Assembly: GCF_963259705.1 (NCBI RefSeq)
Contig: NC_081849.1
Location: 55,772,093-55,836,092, forward strand
Origin: Myotis daubentonii
Taxonomy: Eukaryota > Chordata > Mammalia > Chiroptera > Vespertilionidae
DNA: 64,000 nt
Direction: 5' to 3'
A program made the translations under genes and the position numbers. This document shows, one piece after another, positions 23,980 through 35,734 of this stretch. The stretch's first letter is position 1. Each line of letters begins with the position of its first letter. The notes below the pieces were generated by a model. That model worked only from the letters and a program-made list of their open reading frames with translations. It was not told the DNA's origin and made no database searches.

Positions 23980-24201
23980 TTAAAAAAATATATATATATT
24001 TTATTGATTTTTTACAGAGAGGAAGGGAGAGAGATAGAGAGTTAGAAACATTGATGAAAGAGAAACATCAATCAGCTGCCTCCTGCACACCTCCTACTGG
24101 GGATGTACCTGCAACCAAGGTATATGCTCTTGACCGGAATCAAACTTGGGACCCCTCAGTCCGCAGGCTGACGCTTTATCCACTGCGCCAAACCAGCTAG
24201 G
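23980..24201 (-). mobile_element. Ves SINE (tail type A)
   Basis: Antisense tail with (TA)n, body attgattttttacagagagg, head gctttatccactgcgccaaa. A perfect 17-bp duplication gcaccccttgcactttt lies at 23963-23979 and 24202-24218. Confidence 0.96.
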
Positions 24202-24218
24202 GCACCCCTTGCACTTTT

Positions 24219-25342
24219 AGCTGTTACCCAACTCCTGTTTTCTCCCTTGCAACTTCTTTCCTGCTGTCCTGATTCCCTTGCAGCCGCCCACCTTATTCAC
24301 ACCCTTCTTCCTACTCTCTTTTGCCTTCATCCTTTTGTCCTTGTAGAGTAGCCAAGGAAGCCATTGCTTGCTAGTCAGACTCCATGGGCACTTCCCTCAA
24401 TGTTTTCATTGTTTACATGAGAACAGGCAATGTATAGCAAATAGACCAGCTGGAATCTCCCCACAGACAGACGCATCCAGACAGGAGGCTTCTCGATGTG
24501 TTGTGGGGGGTCAGTCTGGTTCTGCTACCAGAAAGAACAGCCCACACCCATATGCACTGTTGCTCCTGAATGCAAGGCTTGCGATAGCACCCACATGGGC
24601 TGGGCCTCAGCCAACACGGAGGCCTTAGCACATACACTGATACAGAAGGATGTGGCAGCAGCAGAGTTTTGGAATATTGTTTGTAGCATGCTGTTCTTTG
24701 GCATAGTTTTTTCAGAATCTAAGAACAGATTTATCCTAATTTTCCCAAGACACATTGTTTATTATAGAATCTGGCTTTTTACATGATGATAGATTTGAAG
24801 GCAACTGATACATTTAATAGGAAACTCAATATTTATTGCAGATATTTTGGAAATTGTTTTGAAATGTTGCAACCAAGACTCATACTTTAAAAAAAGCACC
24901 TAATTTTTAGAGTTGTTTTTTAGGGGTGGAAGAGGAACATTAGGAATGAGACAAATACAATGATCCTTGACTAACTGAAGAAATGCATTGAAGATTTGCA
25001 ACAAAGGTAAAATGCTTAAAATCTGAAGCAAGTATATTTGAAAAACATTCACAAACATAGGAAGTTTCTGTGTAAATATCTGTGTAAATATGCATTTATA
25101 TTACACACCACACTAAAATCCTGTTGCAATTTGATAGGACAGTGTAGTCAGAGCAACATATCTTTAGTGTCTTCTAAGTAAGTGCCTTGATGAAAGACAA
25201 GTAGGAACTGGCAACTCTAATACAATTGCTATCAAGAAAAGTACAGCTGTCTTTTTCTCTCCTTTATGTTTGTTACTCTAAGTTGGTCAACCTGAAATAT
25301 AAACTCATTAATGGACACTAAAGAAATGTACAAAATCAAATG
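24219..25342. other. Unclassified intron sequence
   Basis: 24360-24640 is GC-richer with overlapping frames of 74-96 codons, none with recognisable similarity. No repeat named. Confidence 0.4.
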
Positions 25343-25350
25343 GTATATCC

Positions 25351-25561
25351 CAGTAGTCGGCAAACTGCGCCTCGCGATCCACATGCAGCTCTTTGGCCCC
25401 TTGAGTGTGGCTCTTCCACAAGATACCGACTTCTGCGCATGGGCCACGAAGTTTCAATCGCACTGTACATGTGCGCCTGCACGTGGTATTTCGTGGAAGA
25501 GCCACACTCAAGGGGCCAAAGAGCCACATGTGGCTCGCGAGCCGCAGTTTGCCGACCACTG
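25351..25561. mobile_element. Fold-back hAT element with about 69-bp inverted repeats
   Basis: Ends CAGTAGTCGGCAAACTGCG and (right, reverse complement) CAGTGGTCGGCAAACTGCG. The arms stay paired for about 69 bp with roughly five to six mismatches through ttggccccttgagtgtggct. The perfect 8-bp duplication gtatatcc lies at 25343-25350 and 25562-25569. CpG-rich, 211 bp, no coding capacity. Confidence 0.96.
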
Positions 25562-25569
25562 GTATATCC

Positions 25570-28500
25570 CCATTTAAGCATATGTAGCACTTTCATAAAT
25601 TTGGCATACATCTCCACCAATGTGGAACCATCAGCACAGAAGTTTCAGAACTACCTCTTCCTGTGTCATGCTCACAGGCAGAAAATGGAGGGAGGCCCTA
25701 GCCTGACCTCAAAGCCCAGCATTGGCTCTGGATGCAAAACTGATGCCTTATTCCAAGCACCTCTGATTTTCAAAGCATCGCATTCCAAGAGTTTTGGAAA
25801 ACAGAAGAGTAAAAATTACATCTCTTATCCCGCTTTGTGAAAAACATAAACTTGAATTCTGGAGACTGACTGATTGAAAGTTAATTCGTCAGTTTTTTGT
25901 AATTTGAACAGCTAATATAAAGGTGACTTCTTAGACTTTACTCCTTTTTATAAACTATGGTTAAGAATGGCTAGGTTATCTTATTTCACAAGGAAGGCAA
26001 CATTTAGGTGGCTTACAAACATAAAGTTTCATTCTTTATTCATGCTACATGTCCAGAATAAGTTGTAAGTTGGCTGCCTGTTTCCTTCCATCTATCTGAA
26101 ACATTGCTAGTTGCTGTGAAAGGGGGAAAAAGGAACACACCAACTACAGACTGGCTAAAGGAGATGCCAACTATTTCTGCTCACATGCTATTGGGCAAAG
26201 AGAGTCTCATGCCACACTGCAGGTTAGTAGGTTAAAAGAGAAAATGTAACCCTTTCTCCTATCATCGAAAGTCTTCGTGAAGAACAGTAGAGTTTGCTAC
26301 AGAGAGTATCAGCCAACATAATTTTCAGGAGTAAGGTAGAGTAACTGCCTGCTGCTGTGGACTAAAATAGTATTAGACTAATAGGCACTTGGATGGACCG
26401 TGACTTTATGGTCAAGCAAAACGACCACAAATAATAGGCCCACTGGTGTATGTCTTATCTATTAAGTAGAAAGTACCAAAATATTATGCTACCTAAAAGC
26501 AGACAAATGCTGTTCATTATTAAGCATAGCGTTGATAAACATTAAGCAATTTCTTAACTTGTAAACTTAAGAAAGTGCTCTATTACTGTCCCAGATAGAG
26601 AAAACATTTCATTTATGTTTCAAGTAACCACAACCTTAAAGTGAAATGGGTCCTAAAATGTCTTCTCAGATTATGTCCCTTTCCTCTGTATTTCTAAATT
26701 TGGTTTTGTTCAGGAATCTTCAATCCTCCCCAGAATGAATTCTCCAATCAGTCTTATAAGGAATCTGTAGTTTTAAGGACCTGAAGATCTAGGCCCAATT
26801 GTATTGATAAGAAAAATTTTCAGTGCAACCACTTTCATGGGACTCAGCAAAAACCTCAATTTCAAAATTTTATTCTCAGAAATTTTATATAGATTTTTAA
26901 ATAGGAGATATCAGGAATACATCCTGGCAAACTATTCAATGTGAACTAAACATCTTGCCATTACTAGAGAAAACCACAAACCCAACAAGAGGACAACAAA
27001 TACCTTGTCATCCTAAACATTTTGCTTCTCCAAGCAGTAGACCATAATGTCATTGAGACAACAATGCAAACATTAGTATAGAGAGTCAAGAGCTTATCTC
27101 AGGAGTTTCAGATACAGTAACTTCTAGAAACTGTTAGCATATACTATCTACCTCCTTTTCAATTTCTTCGCAAATGAGCTGCCTCTCTGAGGGACAAATG
27201 CTCTCTTTTGAAGTTCGAATGTGACACGTATTCGTGCCATGGAAAGCAGTGGGAATTACAACTTATTTGTTCTGTTTGTGGAAAGTCATTTTGTGCTAAT
27301 ATTTTTGGTTTTAAAGACATAATTGTAAATGTGTTTTGGAAAGATACTAATGATAAGGTTTAAATCAAGAGTCCTTATCTATGGTGGATATGACATGATT
27401 CATTTGCATGGTCTTTTCTCCTGGATGTGGTGGGGCTGTCCTTCTTCCAGTATTTTCAGGGCATTCAAGCTGCGAGAAGAGTCACAGCAATACTCCCGTT
27501 CTGTATCAGCTGAAGTCTATTTGTTCATATTCTAATATCCGGGTTGACTAGAGGTCAAACTTGGTTATTTTTTAAAAATAAGTTGCCACAAAATAAAAGG
27601 GGTATTGCAGCAGTGCTTTGGAAGCCCTGAATAGGAAACCAATTTTTAGACCGATCTACACCATCCCCTCTTGGGGAGTATCAGTCTTTAAGCCGGCAGG
27701 TGAGAGTGCATTTTATTAAATGGCTCATTCTAATTCAGACCCTGGGTGGACTGACTTAAGGCTGGATTGTGCTGCCATCCCAGGAAGAACATGGAAACCC
27801 TCTGCACTCAGAGAGTGCCTCCACGTACCTGCTATCCAAATCATGCAATGAGAGGCTTCTGGTTGTGAAATCACGTCTGTCTGAGGTTCTGGTTTTGATG
27901 GTGGCTACCACTTTATTAAAGAAAGAACACCATAAACACACAGAGCTTTGGTTGCTACTGATTTCTCCTTAAGCCGTCTCTACATGATGCAAAATGCCTG
28001 ACCAAAATGAGTCATCCAACGTTCTAGGCTTTTTCTGTATGGCCAAATCAAAGTCTGGGAAAACTCAAGTGACTGTGTGTAAAATAATCTTAGGATGAGA
28101 GAAAGAAACAAAACAAAATTTCTGGAGACATTTATTGAAATGTCCTCTGAGTATATGTTTAAAATAATTGTTTTTAAACTTTGATGAGATATTGCCATTT
28201 TACTGAATACACACAATATTGGTTTAATAATACATTATGCTTAGCAAAATAGCAATTATTGAATAATCTGGAAGTAAAGCTTCTTTTATAAATTCTCTTA
28301 CATAAAAAACCTCAGAAATTATGTCAAGAAAAAAACAGTTTACCTGAGTTGCAGGTGCACGCTGTAAATATCTTAGTGCCTAACTTATATTTGTGCCTGC
28401 CAAGATGAAGGCTAAAGTGTGATCTTCCCATGGTTTCTGTGTTTCTTTACATTTTGAGTCACTCATTGTTTCCTTTCTCTCTAGGATAGGAAATAATATT

Positions 28501-28769
28501 TTATATCTATAGTTGATTTATTCTCCATAGGTATGTCATTTGTTGGTATTTTTTTAAAAATTGCCATGTAAAATGTGCCCAGCAAGGAAACTTATAAAGC
28601 AGAACAGAAAAAAAGAAAACAGATAAATCATCTGTCATGTTACCACCCAAAATAGCTAATGGTAACATATGGCTTGGCCTTCCGGTATTTTGTTCTATAT
28701 CGATTCCTCATCTCTTCCTGGGCTCCCTTCTCTTTTCTATCTGCATACTTGTACTAGGTGATATCCTCC
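25570..28769. other. Unclassified intron sequence
   Basis: 3.2 kb without a nameable repeat or gene. This is one of the longest repeat-free stretches in the window. Confidence 0.4.
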
Positions 28770-28965
28770 GGGCATGCCTACAAGCCATCCTCCACAGAGC
28801 AGACGGAGTTTACTTTAGCAAACTCTTCCGTTTGAAACCACCCGTGCCTTCCTACTGCACTCAGAATGCATTTCAAAGTCCTTATGCGGTTCTTGCTGCA
28901 TCTTTACAACGTGCCTGTCTGACTCTGTATAGTCTGGGTTTCCTACTCTCTTCCCCTTTACTTGC
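28770..28965 (+). mobile_element. L2 LINE fragment
   Basis: cttcctactgcactcagaat, then tttcaaagtccttatg, then gcctgtctgactctgtat follows the L2 3' region with strong divergence. Confidence 0.45.
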
Positions 28966-28967
28966 TT

Positions 28968-29462
28968 CCTATTGCTGAAACAAATTAGTGCAACCTAGTG
29001 ACTTACAACACAATTTTTTTTTTTTTTTAAATCATGCAGTTCTAGAGGGCGAAAGTCCAAGATGGGTCTCATTGAGCTAAAATCAAAGCGTTGGCAGGCT
29101 GTGCTTCTCTTGGGAGGCTCTGGGGGAGAACCCACTCCCTTGCCTTTTCCAGTTTCTAGACACCATCTGCATTGTTTGGCTCATGGCCCCCTTCAGAGCC
29201 AGCAATGTTGGGTTGAGTCTTTTTCAGGCTATCATCTCTCTGGTTTTTCCTCTCCTACCTCCCTCTTCCAATTTCAAGGACCCTTGGGATTACATTGGGC
29301 CCTCCCAGGTAACAGAGGTTAATCTCTAAGTCAGTTGATCAGCAACCTTAATGTTACCTCCAAGCTTAATTCTCCCTTGCTACCTCATAACATCTTCACA
29401 GATTCCAAAGATTAGGATGTGGACATCCTAGGCAGAGAAGGCATTATTCTGTTTATTACACT
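28968..29462 (-). mobile_element. MLT1-type (ERVL-MaLR) LTR, nearly full length
   Basis: Antisense order: attgctgaaacaaattagtg, tctagagggcgaaagtccaa, gatgggtctcattgagctaa, ttgccttttccagtttctag, gacccttgggattacattgg, gattaggatgtggacatcct, cattattctg. A T-run at about 29013-29028 is internal. No internal retroviral genes nearby. Confidence 0.75.
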
Positions 29463-29842
29463 CCCAAGCTTCAGATCCTTACTATCTCCTCTTTTTTTTA
29501 CCTGAGTTCTGGGTTAGGAGACCTTCAATTTCAGTTAATTTTTTTTTTCTGGATGAGGTTTTCTGGGATATTTTATTTTCAATACTCTCTTAAAGCTAGA
29601 CTATTCTAACTTCTCAGTAAAGAAGTATTGCAGTCTCCAATGCTCCCTCTATCTTTATGTTATTTTTCTATAATACTAACTAATTTTCCTAACTCTATTT
29701 CATATCTATGCAATGATAGTGGAGGGTTGGCTGTGAAAGTAGAGTACTGGAGGAAAGGTAGGTAGCAGCGGATAGAAAAATAAAAGGCTTGTTTTATGAT
29801 AGTTCTAGGCTGACCACAATATACAGTTTCGAGGGAGAAAAG
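29463..29842. other. Unique-looking intron sequence
   Basis: No supported feature. Confidence 0.4.
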
Positions 29843-29860
29843 TAACCCTAACCCTAACCC
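29843..29860. repeat. Interstitial telomere-like tract (TAACCC)3
   Basis: Three perfect units taaccc end exactly where a SINE head begins, sharing the CCC bases. Confidence 0.95.
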
Positions 29861-29935
29861 TTGACAGGGGCTCAAACCTGCCACCCTTCAGGTCCTTGGG
29901 CACACTCTAACCACTTGGCAATACCAGCCAGGGCT
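29858..29935 (-). mobile_element. tRNA-derived SINE head only
   Basis: Minus strand: agccctggctggtattgcca, aagtggttagagtgt, ggcaggtttgagcccctgtc, then AAGGG. The 3' body and tail are missing and replaced by GGGTTA repeats. Confidence 0.75.
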
Positions 29936-31295
29936 GTTTCCTTATTCTTGAACCTCAAATTAATTTTAGCTTTCTCAGAAACCCATTCCTTGGCCATTCA
30001 TTCTAAACTGAAAATCACCCACCAATTGTTCTACATCACCTTGTTTATTTTCTTCATATTAGAATGCACTATATGATGAAATTATAAGTTTTCTTATATA
30101 TCTTTTTTTATCTTTTACTTAATGTAAAATCTTTGGTATAATTTTAGGTATAGCTTTGGCCTTTATTCTCTGCACTGAATGAATCACTGGCCAAGAAAAA
30201 TTATTTCAGAAGGAACTTTGTACAAATTCTAAAGATTATATACCGTGGATGGTAGAAGCCTAAGATCTAATTATGTAAAGTGGTAATTATAACTATGCCA
30301 GTAAGCAAGAGGAATGTTTATTTACTCCAGCTATCTGGAATTATCTCTGATTGATTTTTATATACACCCAGTGCCATTTTAAAAAGATTGTTTTCTTAAA
30401 CACCTAAGGAAAGTACTTCTTCAGGAGATATTAGTAAAAAAGAAAAGGAAATGCCCTCCTTTAGGTAGTGATGGCAAAGTTGTAGGTTTTTCTTTTAATT
30501 ACAAAGTTTATTTGCAATTTAATATAATGTAATGACAAACATTACTGCATTTTTTTTTAATTCCCTATGTTCTTTAAGAAAATTTGCTTTGGTCATTATG
30601 ACTATTTTTTTTTTTTTGCTCTAAGTTAAGCCTTTTATTTTAGGAAGAATGTTTTACATAAAAACATATTCGCCCTTCTAGAATAATACATGAATATTAG
30701 CCCTAAATTGAGAAACTATGTTTTCTTACTGATTAATGATTTTTCTGACACTGTGTCTATTTCTACTTCATTACATAAAATAACTTACCTGCCATACCTA
30801 CTATATGAACACTGGTTTACTTTCACACTTAATTTTTCCTTCTTTGCTCTTTGATGTTTCTTTGCTCAGACCAAACCTGGTCTTGCTCCAGCTGCACTGT
30901 GCTTGTGTTAAGTTCAAATACAGCCACGGCATCAGGGCGGCACTCTCCATTAACTCACAAGCATCAAAGAAAGTCAGCCAGAACAGGGACAGAAATTCCA
31001 AAGGTCAATTACCACTTACGCTGGAGCACTAGCTGCAGGTAAACACTCAGTCATTTCTTTAGTTGTCAAGTGCAGTGTGGCCCAGGAGCCTTCACTGTGC
31101 AGGTGACTTGTGCAGGGCTTGCTGCTCAATGTTCATGCACCTGCCTGAGATTTTCATGTACCTTTTTGCCACCATGAAAGTCACTGAGGATGGAAGCATC
31201 TATCATGATTAGAGGGGGGAAGCTATCACATACTCAGATAATCTAATGCTTTAATGAAACCCTGGATTATCAATTAGAAAACGGGCTTCTTCAGT
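29936..31295. other. Unclassified intron sequence
   Basis: 30880-31035 is GC-richer with frames of about 63-75 codons and a GCAGGTAAAC donor-like string, but no acceptor or protein similarity is recognised. Confidence 0.4.
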
Positions 31296-31306
31296 CTCCT
31301 ATTTTT

Positions 31307-31515
31307 TAAAATATATTTTTATTGATTTAAGAGAAGAAGGGAGTGGAGAGAGATGGGAACATCAATGATGAGAGAGAATCACTGATTGGCTGCCTTCTCC
31401 ATGCCCCACACTGGGGATTGAGCCCAAAACCTGATCATGTGCTTTGAGCGGGAATCAAACCATGACCTCCTGGTTCATAGGTCGATGTTCAACCACTGAC
31501 TCACACCGGCCGGGC
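31307..31515 (-). mobile_element. Ves-like SINE (tail type A)
   Basis: Antisense tail atatatttttattgatttaa, body aacatcaatgatgagagaga, head gatgttcaaccactgactca and ggccgggct. Flanks tctcctattttt and tcttttctattttt look like a decayed duplication. Confidence 0.9.
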
Positions 31516-31530
31516 TCTTTTCTATTTTTT

Positions 31531-32500
31531 ATGTTATCTACCTGCTGGTCTACACAGCTTCCTCTTGTAGAACTAACATCATCAACACAACACTTCATAC
31601 ACACATACACTGCAAGCAAAGAAGGAGATTATAAATTTTTTTTTGAGAAATAACAAATTAACCTGCAATTCTCCATGTTAAAGGTAAGGTTTATGTATTT
31701 CCTTTCAGATGAATTATCTTTTTATTTTTTTTTTTTTGAGACCTGCCTAGGCTGGTCTACATTTAGCATCATTACACTCAGTTACTGTAAGACAGCTTAC
31801 CTTTGTAGTGTGATGTTTATAGATTATTTTATTGTACCACTAAGAGCAGTTTGATTTCTGCCATATTCCCAGATTTTCCTGTCATAATACACAACATTCC
31901 ACAGTTGCCCTTTGTGCTAAGCCTCATAGCATTCACTTACATCCACTTTTCTGCCTCAGAAGGCCAGGTAATGAAATGAGCTTCAGAAAAAGAAATTGTT
32001 TGTTTAGTTAGTTTTTTGTTTTATTTCCTTTCCCATTTTTAAAAAATTTACACTAGAACCCAACCAATTAGATTGCTTGCTCTTCAATTGCTAGCTAAAG
32101 CTCAGTTCCCAGATATCTGCCCTGGCAAATATTCATCGTCAGTTCAGTGTGTAGTAGTGGGGCTTACAGTGCATAAATGTCATTTTTTAAAAAATTTTTA
32201 AGCTGAAAAATAAAATACTTTTTTAGTCTTATATGAATTTTTATGAAAATTTTTTTTAGAATTTCCAACTTCTTGATAAAGCAGATATTTGTCCATTTAT
32301 GACATAGTAGTCCTACTTAAAGCTTGTGATATTTACTACGGAATTTACATTGTTAATGTTTATTAGTTTTGGTAATTAGGGTAAAAACTGAAGATTTAAA
32401 GGAGGAATTAATGATGCTACATTTAATTTATAAGAAATAGATGTTAATGTTGCAAGAATTAGGCTGGGGTTTTAAACACTGATTGTTTTATTTGTTTGTA
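31531..32500. other. AT-rich intron sequence
   Basis: No supported feature. Confidence 0.4.
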
Positions 32501-32506
32501 TGTGTG

Positions 32507-32522
32507 TGGTGGTGGTGGTGGT
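32507..32522. repeat. Short (TGG)n tract
   Basis: Five TGG units beside the next SINE tail. Confidence 0.9.
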
Positions 32523-32753
32523 ATTTTTTATCCTCAACCAAGGATATGTTTATTGATTTTTAGAGAGAGAGGTAGGGGGAGAGAGAGGGAGAGAATATCT
32601 ATGTGAAAGATAAATATCAACCATTGCCTCCTGCACACGCCCTGACTGGAGGTTAAATCAGCCACCTGGGTATGTTTCCAGACGTGGGAATCGCACCTGG
32701 AAGGTTTTGGTATATGGGATGATGTTCCAACCAAATGACCTACCTGGCCAGGG
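32523..32753 (-). mobile_element. Ves-like SINE (old, tail type B)
   Basis: Antisense tail atcctcaaccaaggatatgt, ttgatttttagagagagag; head degraded (gatgttccaaccaaatgacc, ctggccaggg). Confidence 0.85.
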
Positions 32754-32913
32754 AAAATACTAATTGTTCTTTATTCCTGTAACTCCAGATCATAAACATG
32801 CTCAGATATTATTAATATCAATAAAATCGACACAGGTAGGATATTAGCTACTAAATGACTATTTTATCTTCATTTCAGGGTTCCAGCAAGTGATGTGAAT
32901 GTTTTTCAGAATT

Positions 32914-32951
32914 TGGGGATAGCTCAGTTGATAGAGTAGAGAACTGAAGGG
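32914..32951 (+). pseudogene. Partial tRNA-like sequence (tRNA-Tyr 5' half?)
   Basis: ggggatagctcagttgatag then agtagagaactgaag resembles the 5' half of tRNA-Tyr with A box and D arm; the 3' half and CCA-side stem are absent. It could instead be a worn SINE head. Confidence 0.35.
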
Positions 32952-33251
32952 AAATGTTCCCTGATCTTTTGGCTCCATGCATCAGAACTAGGCCTATGCT
33001 GTTCCTTTCTACAGTCAACATGTATTTTGGAAACTACATTGGCTTTGAATAGAAGCGAATTGTTTCTCTCATTTTCCTAAATACCCACTTTTTGAGTTTT
33101 AGCATTGTTTTAAAAGCTGAGTCAGTTTCATCAACTATAAAAGGTCGATTTTTATGAGGATCTGCATTCAGATATCTCTGTGATGGGCACAAAGTTTCTC
33201 TTCAGCCTCATGTCTTTCCACTCCTCCCCCATTTTTTTTTCCCCACAAATA

Positions 33252-33365
33252 ATCATTTGGCTACTACTGTGTGCCAGGACCCCAGCTTAATCTTGGGAAT
33301 ATAGGAGGAAGCAAAATAGATATGTTTCCTGACCTCATGGTGTTTACAGTTCAGTAGAAGATAAA
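33252..33365 (-). mobile_element. L2 LINE 3' fragment
   Basis: ctactactgtgtgccaggac, then cttgggaatataggaggaag, then cctgacctcatggtgtttac follows the antisense L2 3' end. Confidence 0.6.
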
Positions 33366-33439
33366 AAAACAAACAAACAAAAAAACAAAAGCCATGTAAT
33401 AAGGCACGTAAAGAGTCAATTCCACTGTGATCTTATACC

Positions 33440-33775
33440 GAGATGCTTTTGACTCTTCAAATGTACCCTGTTATTCTACCAGAAACCTGGAATAATATGA
33501 CTATTTCTCTCCCTCTTTGCATACTTTACTCATCTCATTCTTCAAGTCTCAGCTTAATATCATGTGTTTTTTAACTTCTCTAATATCTTCAACAAGATTT
33601 GGTACTCTTAGTATGTATTTCTGTATCAATAGTACTTTCCCATCATAGCACTGTCCAGATTTTATTATAACTACTGGATTAACTTATTTTTCACTTTCTA
33701 TTAAATCTACAACATTGCCTGGTCCATAGTATTAGTACAATAATACTGTGGAATATGGATAAAGAACTGAGTAAT
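33440..33775 (+). mobile_element. L2 LINE 3' fragment
   Basis: cttcaagtctcagcttaata, then cccatcatagcactgtccag, then acattgcctggtccatagta runs in L2 sense order; opposite in orientation to the fragment at 33252. Confidence 0.6.
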
Positions 33776-34849
33776 ATGCTTAATTCTATATTAGGGTTAT
33801 AGTAAAATCCAATACTTAAAAACTATCAACATTATCTCAAACTATACCTCTCTCTAATATATAAAACAGGAGAATTTTAATAATATAAAAATGCTTATTG
33901 TCATTTAATATTTTCAGACTTTAATTAATTAAAGTCTTCCATAGAAAGGATGTGGTGTTATAAGTTTTCAGCCAAGAAATTTAATTCTAGTTTTAACATA
34001 TTTCCAATGTATGACTGGGCATATTGATTGAATAGTGAAATACCAGTAAAAGGTTAAAGACTAGAGGATGTTCTAAATGAATGAGGAGCAGTTGGCTGCT
34101 ATATATACATATAAGAAAAGAACAGCTGGAACTTTCTTGGAATTAAAGAAATGTACCCATATGTGCACAAATAAAATACAAATATTTACTATGTACAGTA
34201 CCGAATGCCAGCTTACTAGTATAAATCAGCTAGTCTGGGGAGGAAAATTCACTATCAGTAGTTACATAACAGTAATGTTAAAAGATGTAAAGCAAGTAAT
34301 TGTTTCACTAATAACATTGGTAACAAACTATAGCCACTGTGCTCTTCCCTGAAGGTCATATTGCATTAATGACTTTGGTTTCCTTTTTTTTAAATCATAA
34401 TATCTTACTCAAAATTTTATGTAAGATGATATCTTTGTTCCAAATCACTCAAATGTTTCCATGTTAACATCCATAAATTATATGGAAATTTTCTTAATTT
34501 CAGCTCATATGCATCAATAAATTTATCTAATGAATCTACTGGCTTAGGCACTCAGGAAAAATATCAGAAAGAATTTATTTAAATAAAATGATTTGAAATA
34601 GCACATTTTCCTGATTTGAAGTGTAATATAAACTAATTTTGACAAATTTCAGTTAAAAAGATGTAAAGCATGATCTATTATCTAATTCTTTGAAATAATC
34701 ACGTTTTAAATACCTCAGATACATGTATATACAAAAATATAATAATAATTCTACTTAAGTAATGTTATCCCAGGAATTCTTCCTGTTTATTCCACATCAT
34801 AAACATTCTCAGATATTATTAAAATTCAATTATATTGCTATATATAAAC
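33776..34849. other. Very AT-rich intron sequence
   Basis: No supported feature. Confidence 0.4.
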
Positions 34850-34935
34850 ATATTAAAAAATATGTTGTACATTTCAAACTTATACAGTGCTATATATTAA
34901 TTATTTCTCAATACATAAATAAAATAACATCATAA
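34850..34935 (+). mobile_element. Old L1 3'-end fragment
   Basis: atgttgtacatttcaaactt and atatattaattatttctcaa resemble the terminal part of L1M-type 3' UTRs. Confidence 0.45.
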
Positions 34936-35051
34936 ATGTAAATAAAGCAAAACAATACTTCAACCCATAATTTTTAATGGCTATGTCATGATTAACCCAC
35001 TTATTCCCCTAAATTTGGACATTTACATAATTTCTCATTATGCAATAAATA

Positions 35052-35177
35052 CAGTGTGCAAAAAAAGTTGGTTTACAGTTGTTTGTATAGAAAATAATAT
35101 AATGATTAATAAATAATAATACAAGTTGACTCTGTGTTTCATGTACTCACAACTGTAAGCCTACTTTTGCCCCAACC
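35052..35177. mobile_element. Tc1/mariner MITE, 126 bp
   Basis: Left end cagtgtgcaaaaaaagttgg, tttacagttgt; right end acaactgtaagcctac, ttttgccccaacc. The ends are inverted repeats of about 30 bp and the element sits between TA dinucleotides (35050-35051 and 35178-35179). No transposase. Confidence 0.85.
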
Positions 35178-35498
35178 TATGTTTTGAGATAAATCATTTC
35201 TATACGTATGAACTTATAATAGATTTATTTAACAATGATTACTAAATTAAGACAAACTTTTTTTCTTATATAATATTTCTAATATTATTATACTATTTAA
35301 TTGTATAAAATATATATTCAAAAGGAGAGTCAAATTTTCTTTTAGTCACATGTATCTTTGCCAAATCTTATATCTTATAGCCACAGAAAAAGTAATATTG
35401 AAGTCTAAACATACTTATGATGTTGAATGATGAGGTTAGGATATAAAATTAGTTACAAGACCACATAGATTAAACAACAGTTAAAAAGCTAATAGGTA

Positions 35499-35594
35499 GC
35501 CCTAACCAGTTTTATTCAGTGGCTAGAGTATTGGCCCATAGACTGAAGGGTTGCAGGTTCGATTTTGGTCAAAGGCAAGTATCTCAGTTGCCTC

Positions 35595-35658
<64 letters not shown>

Positions 35659-35718
35659 TCCTCCTCCTCCTCCTCCTCACCCCTTCCACTTTGTCTAAAC
35701 ATCAATGGAAAAAATATC
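35499..35718 (+). mobile_element. Ves-like SINE (tail type B) with internal (TC)n expansion
   Basis: Head gccctaaccagttttattca and B box ggttcgattttggtc. The usual short pyrimidine stretch has grown into about 60 nt of TC (35597-35654) plus CTC repeats. Tail atcaatggaaaaaatatc. Partial duplication agctaat on both sides. Confidence 0.88.
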
Positions 35719-35734
35719 AGCTAATGTGGCAGGT

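Noticed and set aside
24368..24786. Overlapping frames of 74-96 codons in a GC-richer patch
   Set aside because: No recognisable domain, no paired splice sites, several frames open together.
25232..25840. Frames up to 166 codons on both strands
   Set aside because: Mostly the fold-back hAT; openness on both strands follows from its inverted repeats.
30851..31042. Possible exon ending in GCAGGTAAAC
   Set aside because: No acceptor, no family similarity, wrong strand for DGKB.
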